The translations under genes and the position numbers were made by a program. 64,000 nucleotides of DNA, taken from positions 186,001 to 250,000 of the forward strand of contig NZ_JBBYXK010000001.1 in the NCBI RefSeq assembly GCF_039655875.1, read 5' to 3'. The DNA is from Emcibacter sp. SYSU 3D8 (GTDB lineage: Bacteria; Pseudomonadota; Alphaproteobacteria; SMXS01). This document shows positions 30,451-38,696 of this stretch, piece by piece; position 1 is the stretch's first letter, and every line of letters begins with the position of its first letter. The notes below the pieces were generated by a model. It was given only the letters and a program-made list of their open reading frames with translations, was not told the DNA's origin and did not search any database.

Positions 30451-31182
30451 GTGCAGACCCATGTCACCGAAATCGCCGACCGCATCTACCGGTTTTCCAC
30501 GTTCGTCCCCGAAGTGGCGGCGCCCGCCGGCTTCACCTTCAACCAGTTTCTGATCGATGCCGACCAGCCGTTGCTGTTCCATTGCGGCCATCGCCGCATG
30601 TTTCCGCTGATCGCCGATGCGCTTGCCCGCGTGATGCCGGTGGAGAGGCTGCGCTGGGTTGGCTTTGGCCATATCGAGGCTGACGAATGCGGCGCCATGA
30701 ACGACTGGCTGGACGCCGCGCCGCAGGCCGAGGTGGCGCACGGCATGACCGCTTCCATGGTCTCGCTCGAGGACATGGCCGACAGGCCGCCGAAAGCGTT
30801 GGCGGACGGCACCGTTCTCGATCTGGGCGGCAGACGGGTCCGCTACATCGACACGCCGCACGTGCCGCATGGCTGGGAGGCAGGCGTGATGTACGAGGAA
30901 GTGACAGGCACGCTGCTGTGCGGCGACCTGTTCACCCATGTGGGTGATGTGGCGCCGCTGGTCTCCGCCGATATTGTCGGCCCGGCGGCCCAGGCCGAAG
31001 AAGTGTTCCTCGCCTCGGCGCTGACGCCGTCGACGGCCCCCACGATCCGGTCTCTGGCAGCACTCCGGCCAAAGACCCTGGCGCTCATGCATGGCTCGTC
31101 TTTCAACGGCGATTGCGCTGCGGCGCTTGAAGGCCTGGCCGACTTCTACCAGGACAGATTGCGCGCCACGCTCGGCGCCTGA
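30451..31182 (+). CDS. MBL-fold protein with di-iron (ODP) metal site
   Basis: A 243-residue metallo-beta-lactamase-fold protein. The flavodiiron-type ligand set is complete: GHIEADECG (His74, Glu76, Asp78), the TPHVPHGWEAG histidine, LLCGDLFTH aspartate and the LALMHGSSFNG histidine. Such a set binds Fe-Fe in flavodiiron O2/NO reductases, but the flavodoxin domain is absent. It may be a stand-alone O2-sensing or oxidising domain, or a hydrolase. It starts 16 bases after the SDR stop, so it is probably cotranscribed with the ligase and SDR. Confidence 0.8.
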   Translation: MQTHVTEIADRIYRFSTFVPEVAAPAGFTFNQFLIDADQPLLFHCGHRRMFPLIADALARVMPVERLRWVGFGHIEADECGAMNDWLDAAPQAEVAHGMTASMVSLEDMADRPPKALADGTVLDLGGRRVRYIDTPHVPHGWEAGVMYEEVTGTLLCGDLFTHVGDVAPLVSADIVGPAAQAEEVFLASALTPSTAPTIRSLAALRPKTLALMHGSSFNGDCAAALEGLADFYQDRLRATLGA

Positions 31183-31207
31183 GCACCAGGCGCCGGGCGC
31201 GCGAGTC

Positions 31208-33043
31208 CTATTGCCGCCAGAACGCGATGAACTTGTGGTTCTGCTGGGCGCCGTCATAGCCCGAGACGGCCCGCGTCGGCAGGTTTGCGCTGTTGAATTC
31301 AGCCTGATACTGGGCCGCACTCATGCCATGCCGGTCCTTCCGGGCGCCTGGAACCTGCGCGAACACCACCGTGTAGGTGGGCTTGCCATTGTCCATGTAG
31401 GCGTTGACGTAGGAGGGCTTGCGGTTCTCGCTGGACTGGGCGTTGTAGAGCGCCTGATAGCCGCCTTCCGGAATTTTCGACTTCACCACCCAGCTGCCGA
31501 TTTTCTCCGAGCGCCACAGCACCGTGTAGCGTTCCTGGCCGGCAGACGAAACGACCGAGATATTGACCGGATTGAGGCCTTTTCCCTTGGCCTCGTCCAT
31601 GACGGCCATGTGCTGATCATAGGTCAGGCCGTGCCGCGCCATATACTTTCCCGGCTTGTTCCTGACGAATATCACCGAATAGCGCGTCTGTCCGCCCACC
31701 AGGGAACTGTCGATCATGACCGGAAAGAACTTCTCGTTCTCGGCCTTGGTGAACTGGGCCTGATATGCGGCGGGCGCCAGCAGGAAGAAAGCGCGCCATT
31801 CCCCCTTGGCCGGCCGCCAGACATGGTTGAGGTATGCCTTGCCGCCGACACTGTAGGCGTCGAGCCACTCCAGCCAATAGCCAGAATCCGCCATATGATC
31901 GAACCAGCGCTGGAAATCGGCAGCAGCGTAGCCATGACGGGAATTCTCGGCCACGAGCTTCTCGGGCGGCCAGAACAGCACGGGCCCGTCGGGAATGCGG
32001 CTGCCGGCAAAACGCGTCCACTTGTCGATATCGGCTTTCTTGCCGTCCATGACCGGCGTCGACAGTCCGCGGCGGAACTTGAACTGGACCGGATTGCCGT
32101 CCGGGTCCTGCTGGTGCACGTGCAGATGCGGCGCGCTGGAATTACCGCTGTTGCCAGTCAGGTAAAGCTTGTCTCCGGCGCGGATCCGGGCCTGCTGGGC
32201 GGCGGGCACATCCGCTTCGTCGTCGGCTTCGGTCTTGGAATAGAGCGCCTGGCTGTGAGGACACAGACTGGAGGGAATCGTCCCGGTCTGGGCATGGGCG
32301 TAGAGCACCAAATTGCCGTTGTCCTGCAGCACCAGCAGATGATTGCCGGCGCCCGACATCATCTTGTCCCGCCATTTCTGGTGCAGCCAGTCGCGATCCT
32401 CGAATGGCTCGTCGAAGTCGTCGCCGAGAGATGAACTGTACGGACGCGGGTTCTGCGGCGCGTTCCGCCAGCAGCGGATCACGGTGCCGTCGGCCATGGC
32501 ATAGACCGGCTTGCCCCACACATAATAGTCGCTGTTCTTGATTTTCTTCCAGTCCGTGCCGTCCTTGACCTCGGACCACTGGTCGCTGCCAGGCTTCTTG
32601 CGCATGGCGCCGACGTCATAGCCCCACTTCTGGGTGCCGGATGAGGAATGGATTTTCTTGCCCACATAGTAGCGTTCGCCAGGCCCCAGATCGTCGCCGA
32701 AATAGGGCAGGTCGAACATCGGCTGCTGGACAGTCTTCATGGTGGCGATGCCCGGTTTGAGTTTCTGCAACGCACCCCGCGATATTTGATAGGGCGAGTC
32801 GTCCTCGGCCTTGATGGTCGCGGCTGGTCGCCCGGATTGCCGCATGGTCTCACCGCGGACGGGCTGTCCGATGATTTCGCCACGGCCGGGTTGCCGTACG
32901 GCGTCGCTGCGGTTGGGCTGGGCCTGCAACCGGTCGGCTGGAACGGCCTGGCGTCTGGCAGGGGCGTCCTCTTGCTGGGACGCGGCCTCGAAGGCGAACA
33001 AGGCGAATGCAGATGCGAGCAGGACGAGGGCTGCGCGATTCAT
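31208..33043 (-). CDS. Exported M23-like protein with C-terminal BTRD1-type repeats
   Basis: A 611-residue protein; start 33043 follows GGGAGA by six bases and opens with a signal peptide (NRAALVLLASAFALFAFEAA). A Gln/Arg-rich linker precedes an M23-like domain: KWGYDVGA, GKPVYAMADGTVI, LVLQDNGNLVLYAHAQTG and APHLHVHQ. The first zinc His of H-x-G-x-D is Lys here (K-W-G-Y-D), so peptidase activity is doubtful. The last 200 residues hold about four repeats of the pattern YSVIFVRN-KPGKYMARHGLT-YDQHMAVMDE, like bacterial tandem repeat domain 1. Probably periplasmic or secreted; function unknown. Confidence 0.72.
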   Translation of the reverse strand: MNRAALVLLASAFALFAFEAASQQEDAPARRQAVPADRLQAQPNRSDAVRQPGRGEIIGQPVRGETMRQSGRPAATIKAEDDSPYQISRGALQKLKPGIATMKTVQQPMFDLPYFGDDLGPGERYYVGKKIHSSSGTQKWGYDVGAMRKKPGSDQWSEVKDGTDWKKIKNSDYYVWGKPVYAMADGTVIRCWRNAPQNPRPYSSSLGDDFDEPFEDRDWLHQKWRDKMMSGAGNHLLVLQDNGNLVLYAHAQTGTIPSSLCPHSQALYSKTEADDEADVPAAQQARIRAGDKLYLTGNSGNSSAPHLHVHQQDPDGNPVQFKFRRGLSTPVMDGKKADIDKWTRFAGSRIPDGPVLFWPPEKLVAENSRHGYAAADFQRWFDHMADSGYWLEWLDAYSVGGKAYLNHVWRPAKGEWRAFFLLAPAAYQAQFTKAENEKFFPVMIDSSLVGGQTRYSVIFVRNKPGKYMARHGLTYDQHMAVMDEAKGKGLNPVNISVVSSAGQERYTVLWRSEKIGSWVVKSKIPEGGYQALYNAQSSENRKPSYVNAYMDNGKPTYTVVFAQVPGARKDRHGMSAAQYQAEFNSANLPTRAVSGYDGAQQNHKFIAFWRQ

Positions 33044-33197
33044 TGGCTGTCTCCCACCCATGGCGCAAATGGCGCCACGGAACATGCCGGATGAAGGAAG
33101 GCCGTCCGTCCCCCGACGGACAACCGTCAGCCTCGCTGCACGACATTACGCCTCCCGCATGGCTTGCGCAATCATGACGGAATGTGAATCGGAGCCG

Positions 33198-35105
33198 CTA
33201 GACGCGGGATTCCAGATCGGCCAGCGCAACATAGCCCAAATTGTCGGCCGCCTGCTTGGCGTCCTTTTTCAGCGACGTCATCAACTGGACAAGTTCTTCC
33301 GTCGTGCGGATACCGCGCTCGGCCGGAATGCGCACGACCGCCGCACTGACCCGCATCAGCGGGAACGAGCGTGCTTTGCCGCTGCGGTCCTCGCCCATGA
33401 TCGATCCGGCTGCCCGGTCTTCCGGGCCATACAGACTGCTGACCTCATGGGCGAATTCAGCCTGGGCCTGGGCGACGGAGACCAGAACGGCCTCCGGTGC
33501 GGTGGTGCGGAACCCGGCGAAGAAATCATCGCCACCGATATGGCCAAGAAACGAGGCGTCTCGGAGCGTCCGCCGCATGATTTCCGAGAACATCAGGATC
33601 GCCCGATCGCCATTGCGAAAGCCGAAACGGTCGTTGAAAGGCTTGAAATAGTCGAAATCGAAATACGCGAAGACGTATTGCTCGTCGATGTCCATCAACG
33701 CCTCGGAAATGAACTCCTCGATGAGCGTGTTGCCGGCCATGCGCGTCAACGGGTTCTGGTCTCGCGCCTGGGCGAGGTTCTTTTCGGTCAGGATACCCAG
33801 GAGCGACTGGGCATCGAGCGTCCCCACATAATGCATGTTCTCGGTGACGATGGCGCACTGGGCCGGATTGTCGACCGAGAACACCTCGAGGATCTTCTCG
33901 GCCCGGCTGTTGATGTCGACGACCGGGCAATTGCTGACGATCTGGCCCAGCGTCACCGCGAAACTCCGGTTCGACAGCAGGTCGCGGCCGAACCGGGAAT
34001 AGACGTAATATTTGACGTCAGTCTCGCGCACTACACCCAGCGGAACGCCCATGGCATCAACCACGGGAAAATAGGCGAATCGCGGCCGATCGGAAAACTT
34101 CTGCAGGACCGTCAGCATGGGCGTACCGATCGAGATCGCCTCGATCGTTTCCATGTTGTCCTTGATGAAATGATAATCCGAGGTGCGGCGCCGGCGTTCG
34201 CGCGCGCTGAGTGTCGTGATGTCCTCATAATGTATGCGTAGCGCGTCCACATCCGACGTGGGCCGTTGCACCAGGTAGCCCTGGACCAGATCGCAGCCCA
34301 GTTCCTTGCAGACGAGGAATTCCCGCTCGGTCTCGACCCCTTCCGCGATGACCGAGATGCCGAGCAGGCGAGCTATGTCGACAATGTGGGACAGCAGGAA
34401 GCGCTTGCGATTGTCTTTCTGGATACCTTCGATGAAATAGCGGTCCACCTTGATGTAGTCGGGCTCGACCCGGTACAGGAGCTGCAAGCCGGAATATCCC
34501 ACGCCGAAGTCATCGATGGCGATGTTCAGGCCCTCTCCCTTGATGCGCTCCAGCGATTGCAGCATCTCCTGGTCCTGTCGGACCGGCAGCCGCTCTGAAA
34601 TCTCGAAGACGATGCCGGAGCGGGACAGGCCGAGCGTTTCCAGAATCAGGTCCAGGGGTTTGCCGGGCAATGGCAGACGGTCGATCACCCGGTTGTCGAC
34701 ATTGAGGAACAGCTTCACCCGGTCGGCGTGTGGCAGCTGCGAGAACTTGATGATCGCCTTCTCGTGCAGCGCCGCTTCCATTTCGGACAGGATGCCGGCG
34801 GCGTAACAGGCGTCGAAGAAGTCCTGTACCGTCTCGAAACCATAGCGATCGGCGTTGCGTAACAGTGCCTCATATCCGAAACAGACGCCGGAATGGCTGT
34901 TCACGATGGGTTGGAACGCATGATCCAGCCCGACCAGCATGGCCTCGAAGCTGGCCGGGAAATTGTGGGCGCGACCGACAATCACGGTGGGCGATTCTCG
35001 CCCCGCCAACCGGGATGTCCGGGTGCGGCGGGCAACCCAGCCGGGATGTACGCGATCGAATCCCGGCTCCTCTGGCTCGGCGCCGTACAGGCTGATATCC
35101 GTCAC
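33198..35105 (-). CDS. Cyclic-di-GMP signalling protein, EAL-CBS-GGDEF
   Basis: A 635-residue cytoplasmic protein without membrane helices. The N-terminal EAL domain has GYEALLRN (residues 78-85), IDDFGVGYSG and AEGVETE, the metal and catalytic motifs of an active c-di-GMP phosphodiesterase. A CBS pair (about 300-430) may sense nucleotides. The C-terminal GGDEF domain has the variant GGDDF (524-528) and lacks the RxxD inhibitory site (RDAS instead). Cyclase activity is uncertain, and the domain could be regulatory. The N-terminal 50 residues are basic and unassigned. Confidence 0.88.
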   Translation of the reverse strand: MTDISLYGAEPEEPGFDRVHPGWVARRTRTSRLAGRESPTVIVGRAHNFPASFEAMLVGLDHAFQPIVNSHSGVCFGYEALLRNADRYGFETVQDFFDACYAAGILSEMEAALHEKAIIKFSQLPHADRVKLFLNVDNRVIDRLPLPGKPLDLILETLGLSRSGIVFEISERLPVRQDQEMLQSLERIKGEGLNIAIDDFGVGYSGLQLLYRVEPDYIKVDRYFIEGIQKDNRKRFLLSHIVDIARLLGISVIAEGVETEREFLVCKELGCDLVQGYLVQRPTSDVDALRIHYEDITTLSARERRRRTSDYHFIKDNMETIEAISIGTPMLTVLQKFSDRPRFAYFPVVDAMGVPLGVVRETDVKYYVYSRFGRDLLSNRSFAVTLGQIVSNCPVVDINSRAEKILEVFSVDNPAQCAIVTENMHYVGTLDAQSLLGILTEKNLAQARDQNPLTRMAGNTLIEEFISEALMDIDEQYVFAYFDFDYFKPFNDRFGFRNGDRAILMFSEIMRRTLRDASFLGHIGGDDFFAGFRTTAPEAVLVSVAQAQAEFAHEVSSLYGPEDRAAGSIMGEDRSGKARSFPLMRVSAAVVRIPAERGIRTTEELVQLMTSLKKDAKQAADNLGYVALADLESRV

Positions 35106-35284
35106 CGCGATTAACTCCCAAGCAGGCGGAGCGGGCCTGTGGCAGGCCTGGACGTTCTTAATGGCGGAACCGTCGGTGAGGGGTCAATGGAAATGAGGTC
35201 AGTTCATAAATTCTTAACAAACTGTTCCAGTGCCTGTTGCCGAATACCGGCGCCAGGGTGCGTTTTATTTCCAATTGTATTTAG

Positions 35285-36298
35285 TCAGGGCGCTTTTTCC
35301 TGAACCGGGGCGATCAACCCGGTGGCTTCTGCGGCAATCGCATAAGAGCGTTTGCGCAGGTCGTGGTCGTAGATCTGCGAGGCGATCATCACCTCGTCGG
35401 CGCCGGTCTTGCCGACGAAATCCTCCAGCGTGCTGCGCACCGTCTCGGGGGAGCCAATCGCCGAGCGGTCGAGGGTCTGCTCCAGCAGGTAGAGTTCGGA
35501 CGGGCCGAGCATATCCTGGAAATTCTCGATCGGCGGCTGCAGCCGGACCGAGCGGCCGGTGCGGATGGCGATGAACGCCTGCTGCATGGAACTGGCCAGC
35601 AGTCGCGCCTCGGCGTCGGTCGGCGCGGCGAACACGTTGTAGCCCAGCATCAGGTAGGATTTTTCCAGGAACTCGGACGGTTTGAACTTGCTCCGGTAGA
35701 TATCGATGGCCTGCATCATCTGCGCAGGCGCGAAGTGCGAGGCGAAGGCGAAGGGCAGGCCGAGCGCCGCCGCCAGCGACGCGCCGAACAGGCTGGAGCC
35801 CAGTATCCACACCGGCACATGGGTGCCTTCGCCGGGGATGGCGCGGACATATTGATTGGGTTCCGGCTCGCGGAAATAGTTGATCAGTTCCATCACGTCG
35901 CGCGGAAACTCGTCGGCATCCGAATCCAGATGCCGGCGCAGGGCGCGCGCGGTCATCTGGTCGGTACCCGGCGCGCGGCCCAGCCCCAGCTCGACCCGGC
36001 CCGGATAGAGTGAGGCAAGGGTGCCGAACTGCTCGGCGATCACCAGCGGTGCGTGGTTCGGCAGCATGATTCCGCCGGCGCCGACCCTGATCGTCGAGGT
36101 GCCGGCCGCGACGTGCGAGATGACGATCGACGTGGCCGCGCTCGCCACGCCGGGCATGCCGTGATGCTCGGCCAGCCAGAACCGCTCGTAGCCGAGCCGC
36201 TCCACATGCTGGGCAAGGTCGCGCGAGTTGCGGAACGCGTCGGCCGGCGTCGCGCCTTCGACGACGGGGCAGAGATCGAGAACGGAATATTTGGTCAT
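35285..36298 (-). CDS. LLM-class flavin-dependent monooxygenase (MsnO8/YhbW type)
   Basis: A 337-residue luciferase-like protein starting at 36298 ([12 protein letters not shown]); an ATG three codons upstream is also possible. The subgroup is recognised by [56 protein letters not shown] and [17 protein letters not shown]. It probably uses FMNH2 and O2. Related enzymes occur as tailoring monooxygenases, but most members are uncharacterised. The ATP-grasp gene lies 95 bases upstream on the same strand. Confidence 0.85.
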   Translation of the reverse strand: MTKYSVLDLCPVVEGATPADAFRNSRDLAQHVERLGYERFWLAEHHGMPGVASAATSIVISHVAAGTSTIRVGAGGIMLPNHAPLVIAEQFGTLASLYPGRVELGLGRAPGTDQMTARALRRHLDSDADEFPRDVMELINYFREPEPNQYVRAIPGEGTHVPVWILGSSLFGASLAAALGLPFAFASHFAPAQMMQAIDIYRSKFKPSEFLEKSYLMLGYNVFAAPTDAEARLLASSMQQAFIAIRTGRSVRLQPPIENFQDMLGPSELYLLEQTLDRSAIGSPETVRSTLEDFVGKTGADEVMIASQIYDHDLRKRSYAIAAEATGLIAPVQEKAP

Positions 36299-36393
36299 GG
36301 GTCCCATATAGGCGGTGGAGCGGTCGCGCCAAACCCTAAGGCAGGCGCGGCCGGTTGGATACCGCTTTGGACCCGCTGATTAAAATCAGCGGC

Positions 36394-37659
36394 TCAGCTA
36401 AATTCCAGGCTGATCGAATCCGCACGCATCAGCGCGCCGTCGCCCAGTTCGCTGCGACGCGCGTCCTTGAACGCGTCGAAATCGCCCGCCACGACCTGCC
36501 AGGTCAGGAAATGGTCGACGCCGTTGATGACCTGCGGGATCGGGCTGAAACCCAGCGGGATCATGGCGAAGGGACCCTTGGTCTCCTTCCACAGGTGGCG
36601 GTCGATGAAGTCCAGCCAGTCGTTGAACTTGTCCTCGCGCACCAGGTCGACGAAGGCGACGCAGCTTTCGTTCTGGGCGCCGACCTTGCGGATCATCTCG
36701 GTGGGGAACAGGCCGCCGGTCCAACGGCAGTTGATCTCGGTGACCATCACCTCGTCGCCGGCGATGAAATAGTCGATGCCGCAATTGATGCCTTCCGGGC
36801 ACACGAAGCCCTGGGCGCGGGCATAGGCGCCCACGTTCAGCAGGACCTCCCTGTGGGCGTCAGTCAGGATCACGTCGGGGCCGATCAGGTTGCCGACCCA
36901 GACGCCGTCGGCGAACATGATCTTGCGCACGTTGGCGATGACGATCTCGTCCGGCGTCACCCGCAAATCGACGGTCATCTCGGTGAAGCGGGTCAGATCC
37001 AGCCGCTGCTGCAGGATCAGCTCCATGCTGTCCTCGTATTCGGCGACGTAGTCCTTCGCCTCCTGGATGCTGGTCACGGTCGTGACGTTGCGCGCGCCGG
37101 CCAGGCCCAGGATCTTCATCATCACCTTGTTGCCGTGCCTGGCGATGAAGTCGCGCGCCTCGGCTGCATCCAGCGTGCCCTTGGTCAGCACGATGGTCTC
37201 GGGCACCGGGATGCCGAAGCCGGGTGCGTTGCGGGCGAAATGGATCTTGGAGTTGACGTTCTGGCTGACCCGGTAGGCTTCGGGATCGTTGTGCAACACG
37301 CTGTTGGTGCCGCTGGTCATGTAGAGCGTGATGCTGTCGGTCGGCGGCAGGTTGCGCGCGATCGACGGGTAGAAATCGGTCTTCGGGTGCAACGGCCGGT
37401 GCTCGGGCGGCACGGGATCGATGCCCATGCGCTTGAACAATTCGGTGATGGCCGCCAGCCGTTCGGGCCAGGGGGCGACGCCGAACTCCTCGTACATCAT
37501 GACGTAGTCGGCGGGCTTGCCCAGGCCGATATAGACCACCTGCAGGAAGCCCATGAGGTCGGCGCTCTCGGCCTCGTCCTTGCGCTGTTTCGGGGTCAGC
37601 TTGGCCGGGTCGAAATGCAGCGACATATCATCCACCGTGACGGCGTATGCGGTGCTCAT
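36394..37659 (-). CDS. ATP-grasp ligase family protein
   Basis: A 421-residue protein from ATG 37659; an upstream GTG would add 16 unsupported residues. ATP-grasp features are HGNKVMMKILGLAGARNVTT (ATP-binding Lys region), MELILQQRL and the metal site VTEINCRWTGG with Glu-x-Asn. Such enzymes join a carboxylate, via acyl-phosphate, to an amine or thiol. Substrates are unknown. The N-terminal half (MSLHFDPAKLTPKQRKDEAE, ADYVMMYEEFGVAPWPERL) matches no family I know. It is downstream of a glutamine amidotransferase (140-base gap), suggesting a shared nitrogen-dependent ligation pathway. Confidence 0.7.
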   Translation of the reverse strand: MSTAYAVTVDDMSLHFDPAKLTPKQRKDEAESADLMGFLQVVYIGLGKPADYVMMYEEFGVAPWPERLAAITELFKRMGIDPVPPEHRPLHPKTDFYPSIARNLPPTDSITLYMTSGTNSVLHNDPEAYRVSQNVNSKIHFARNAPGFGIPVPETIVLTKGTLDAAEARDFIARHGNKVMMKILGLAGARNVTTVTSIQEAKDYVAEYEDSMELILQQRLDLTRFTEMTVDLRVTPDEIVIANVRKIMFADGVWVGNLIGPDVILTDAHREVLLNVGAYARAQGFVCPEGINCGIDYFIAGDEVMVTEINCRWTGGLFPTEMIRKVGAQNESCVAFVDLVREDKFNDWLDFIDRHLWKETKGPFAMIPLGFSPIPQVINGVDHFLTWQVVAGDFDAFKDARRSELGDGALMRADSISLEFS

Positions 37660-37799
37660 GGTCTGGCCAGGAAAGAAAGGGGCTGCGCGCAAGGTTTCGT
37701 CTCCCACGTTGTCTTTGGCGGTTCAGCGGAAGCGACTGTATCCCGACAAGATGGTCAGACGTAAGCCCGGTTTTCGACAGCAATGCCGGTTTCAGGATG

Positions 37800-38633
37800 T
37801 CAGCGGCCGCCCAGTGCGTCGACCCGGTCCAGCCAGTTGCCCAGTTCGGCGGTGCGGGTCAGCGGATCGACGACGGGCTTGAGCGCGTCCGGCGCGGCGG
37901 ATGGGTCTGCGGCGAGCGCGGACAGCGCCTGCATGTCGGCGACAATGGCCGCCGCGCCTTCCTCGCTCAGGGTCCCGGCCTGGACAAGGGCTGGTGCGTT
38001 GCCGCCCACCAGCCTGGCCACCTCGTCGCTGTCGAACTCCAGGTGATACTGGACCGCCCAGAACTCACCGCGACCGCGCCGCAGGATCGCGGCCTGGACA
38101 TCGGAATGGGCGTTGCCGGCCAGCAGGTCGGCGTTTTCCGGCAATTCCCAGACTGTATCGTTGTGCCAGCACAATGCGTCGAACCGGTCGACCTTGCCGC
38201 GATACATGGGATGGTTCCGCCCCGCGTCGGTCAGCGTCACGCCGCGCGCCCAGCCGATTTCCGGGCCGTTGGGGTTGGCGACGACCTTGCCGCCGGCGGC
38301 GACCGTGGCGAGCTGGATGCCGTAGCAGACGCCGAATTGCGGTACGCCGCGGTCGAAAGCCGTGCGCGCCATCTCGATCTGCGCGTCGATCAGCGGATTG
38401 GGCCGGTGAATGGTCAGGTTCGACCCGCTCCAGATGACGCCGTCATACGCCTCGATGGGGCCGGGCATGTCGGGCGACGCCGTATCGAAGGTCAACACCG
38501 AGATCTCGGCGTCCGGGCGGTGCAGCCGGACCGCCCGGTCGAACATGTCCCCGGCCTTTGTTCCCCCGGACGCGACGATGCCTGTACGGCCATTGGCGGA
38601 ATAGATATCGGCGATCAGCAATTTCAAGGGCAT
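37800..38633 (-). CDS. Type 1 (class I) glutamine amidotransferase-like protein
   Basis: A 277-residue single-domain GATase from ATG 38633. The nucleophile elbow GVCYGIQLATVAAGG contains Cys and FWAVQYHLEFD supplies the His-x-Glu pair, so the triad is complete. The N-terminus has ADIYSANGRTGIVASGG. It would release ammonia from glutamine or hydrolyse a gamma-glutamyl bond. With no fused synthase domain its acceptor must be another protein, and the neighbouring ATP-grasp protein is the obvious candidate. The C-terminal 70 residues are helical. It is divergent from an ABC exporter gene, 63 bases between starts. Confidence 0.82.
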   Translation of the reverse strand: MPLKLLIADIYSANGRTGIVASGGTKAGDMFDRAVRLHRPDAEISVLTFDTASPDMPGPIEAYDGVIWSGSNLTIHRPNPLIDAQIEMARTAFDRGVPQFGVCYGIQLATVAAGGKVVANPNGPEIGWARGVTLTDAGRNHPMYRGKVDRFDALCWHNDTVWELPENADLLAGNAHSDVQAAILRRGRGEFWAVQYHLEFDSDEVARLVGGNAPALVQAGTLSEEGAAAIVADMQALSALAADPSAAPDALKPVVDPLTRTAELGNWLDRVDALGGR

Positions 38634-38696
38634 GCGCCACCATAACCGTGGCGGCGCCGCTTGGTCCATCCATACCGGCCATGGCATCATCGCGCC

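Noticed and set aside
35106-35284. Imperfect inverted repeat (CAGTT...AACTG, near 35200-35224) upstream of the EAL-GGDEF gene
   Set aside because: The arms are only five bases, AT-rich and widely spaced; this is too weak to call an operator.
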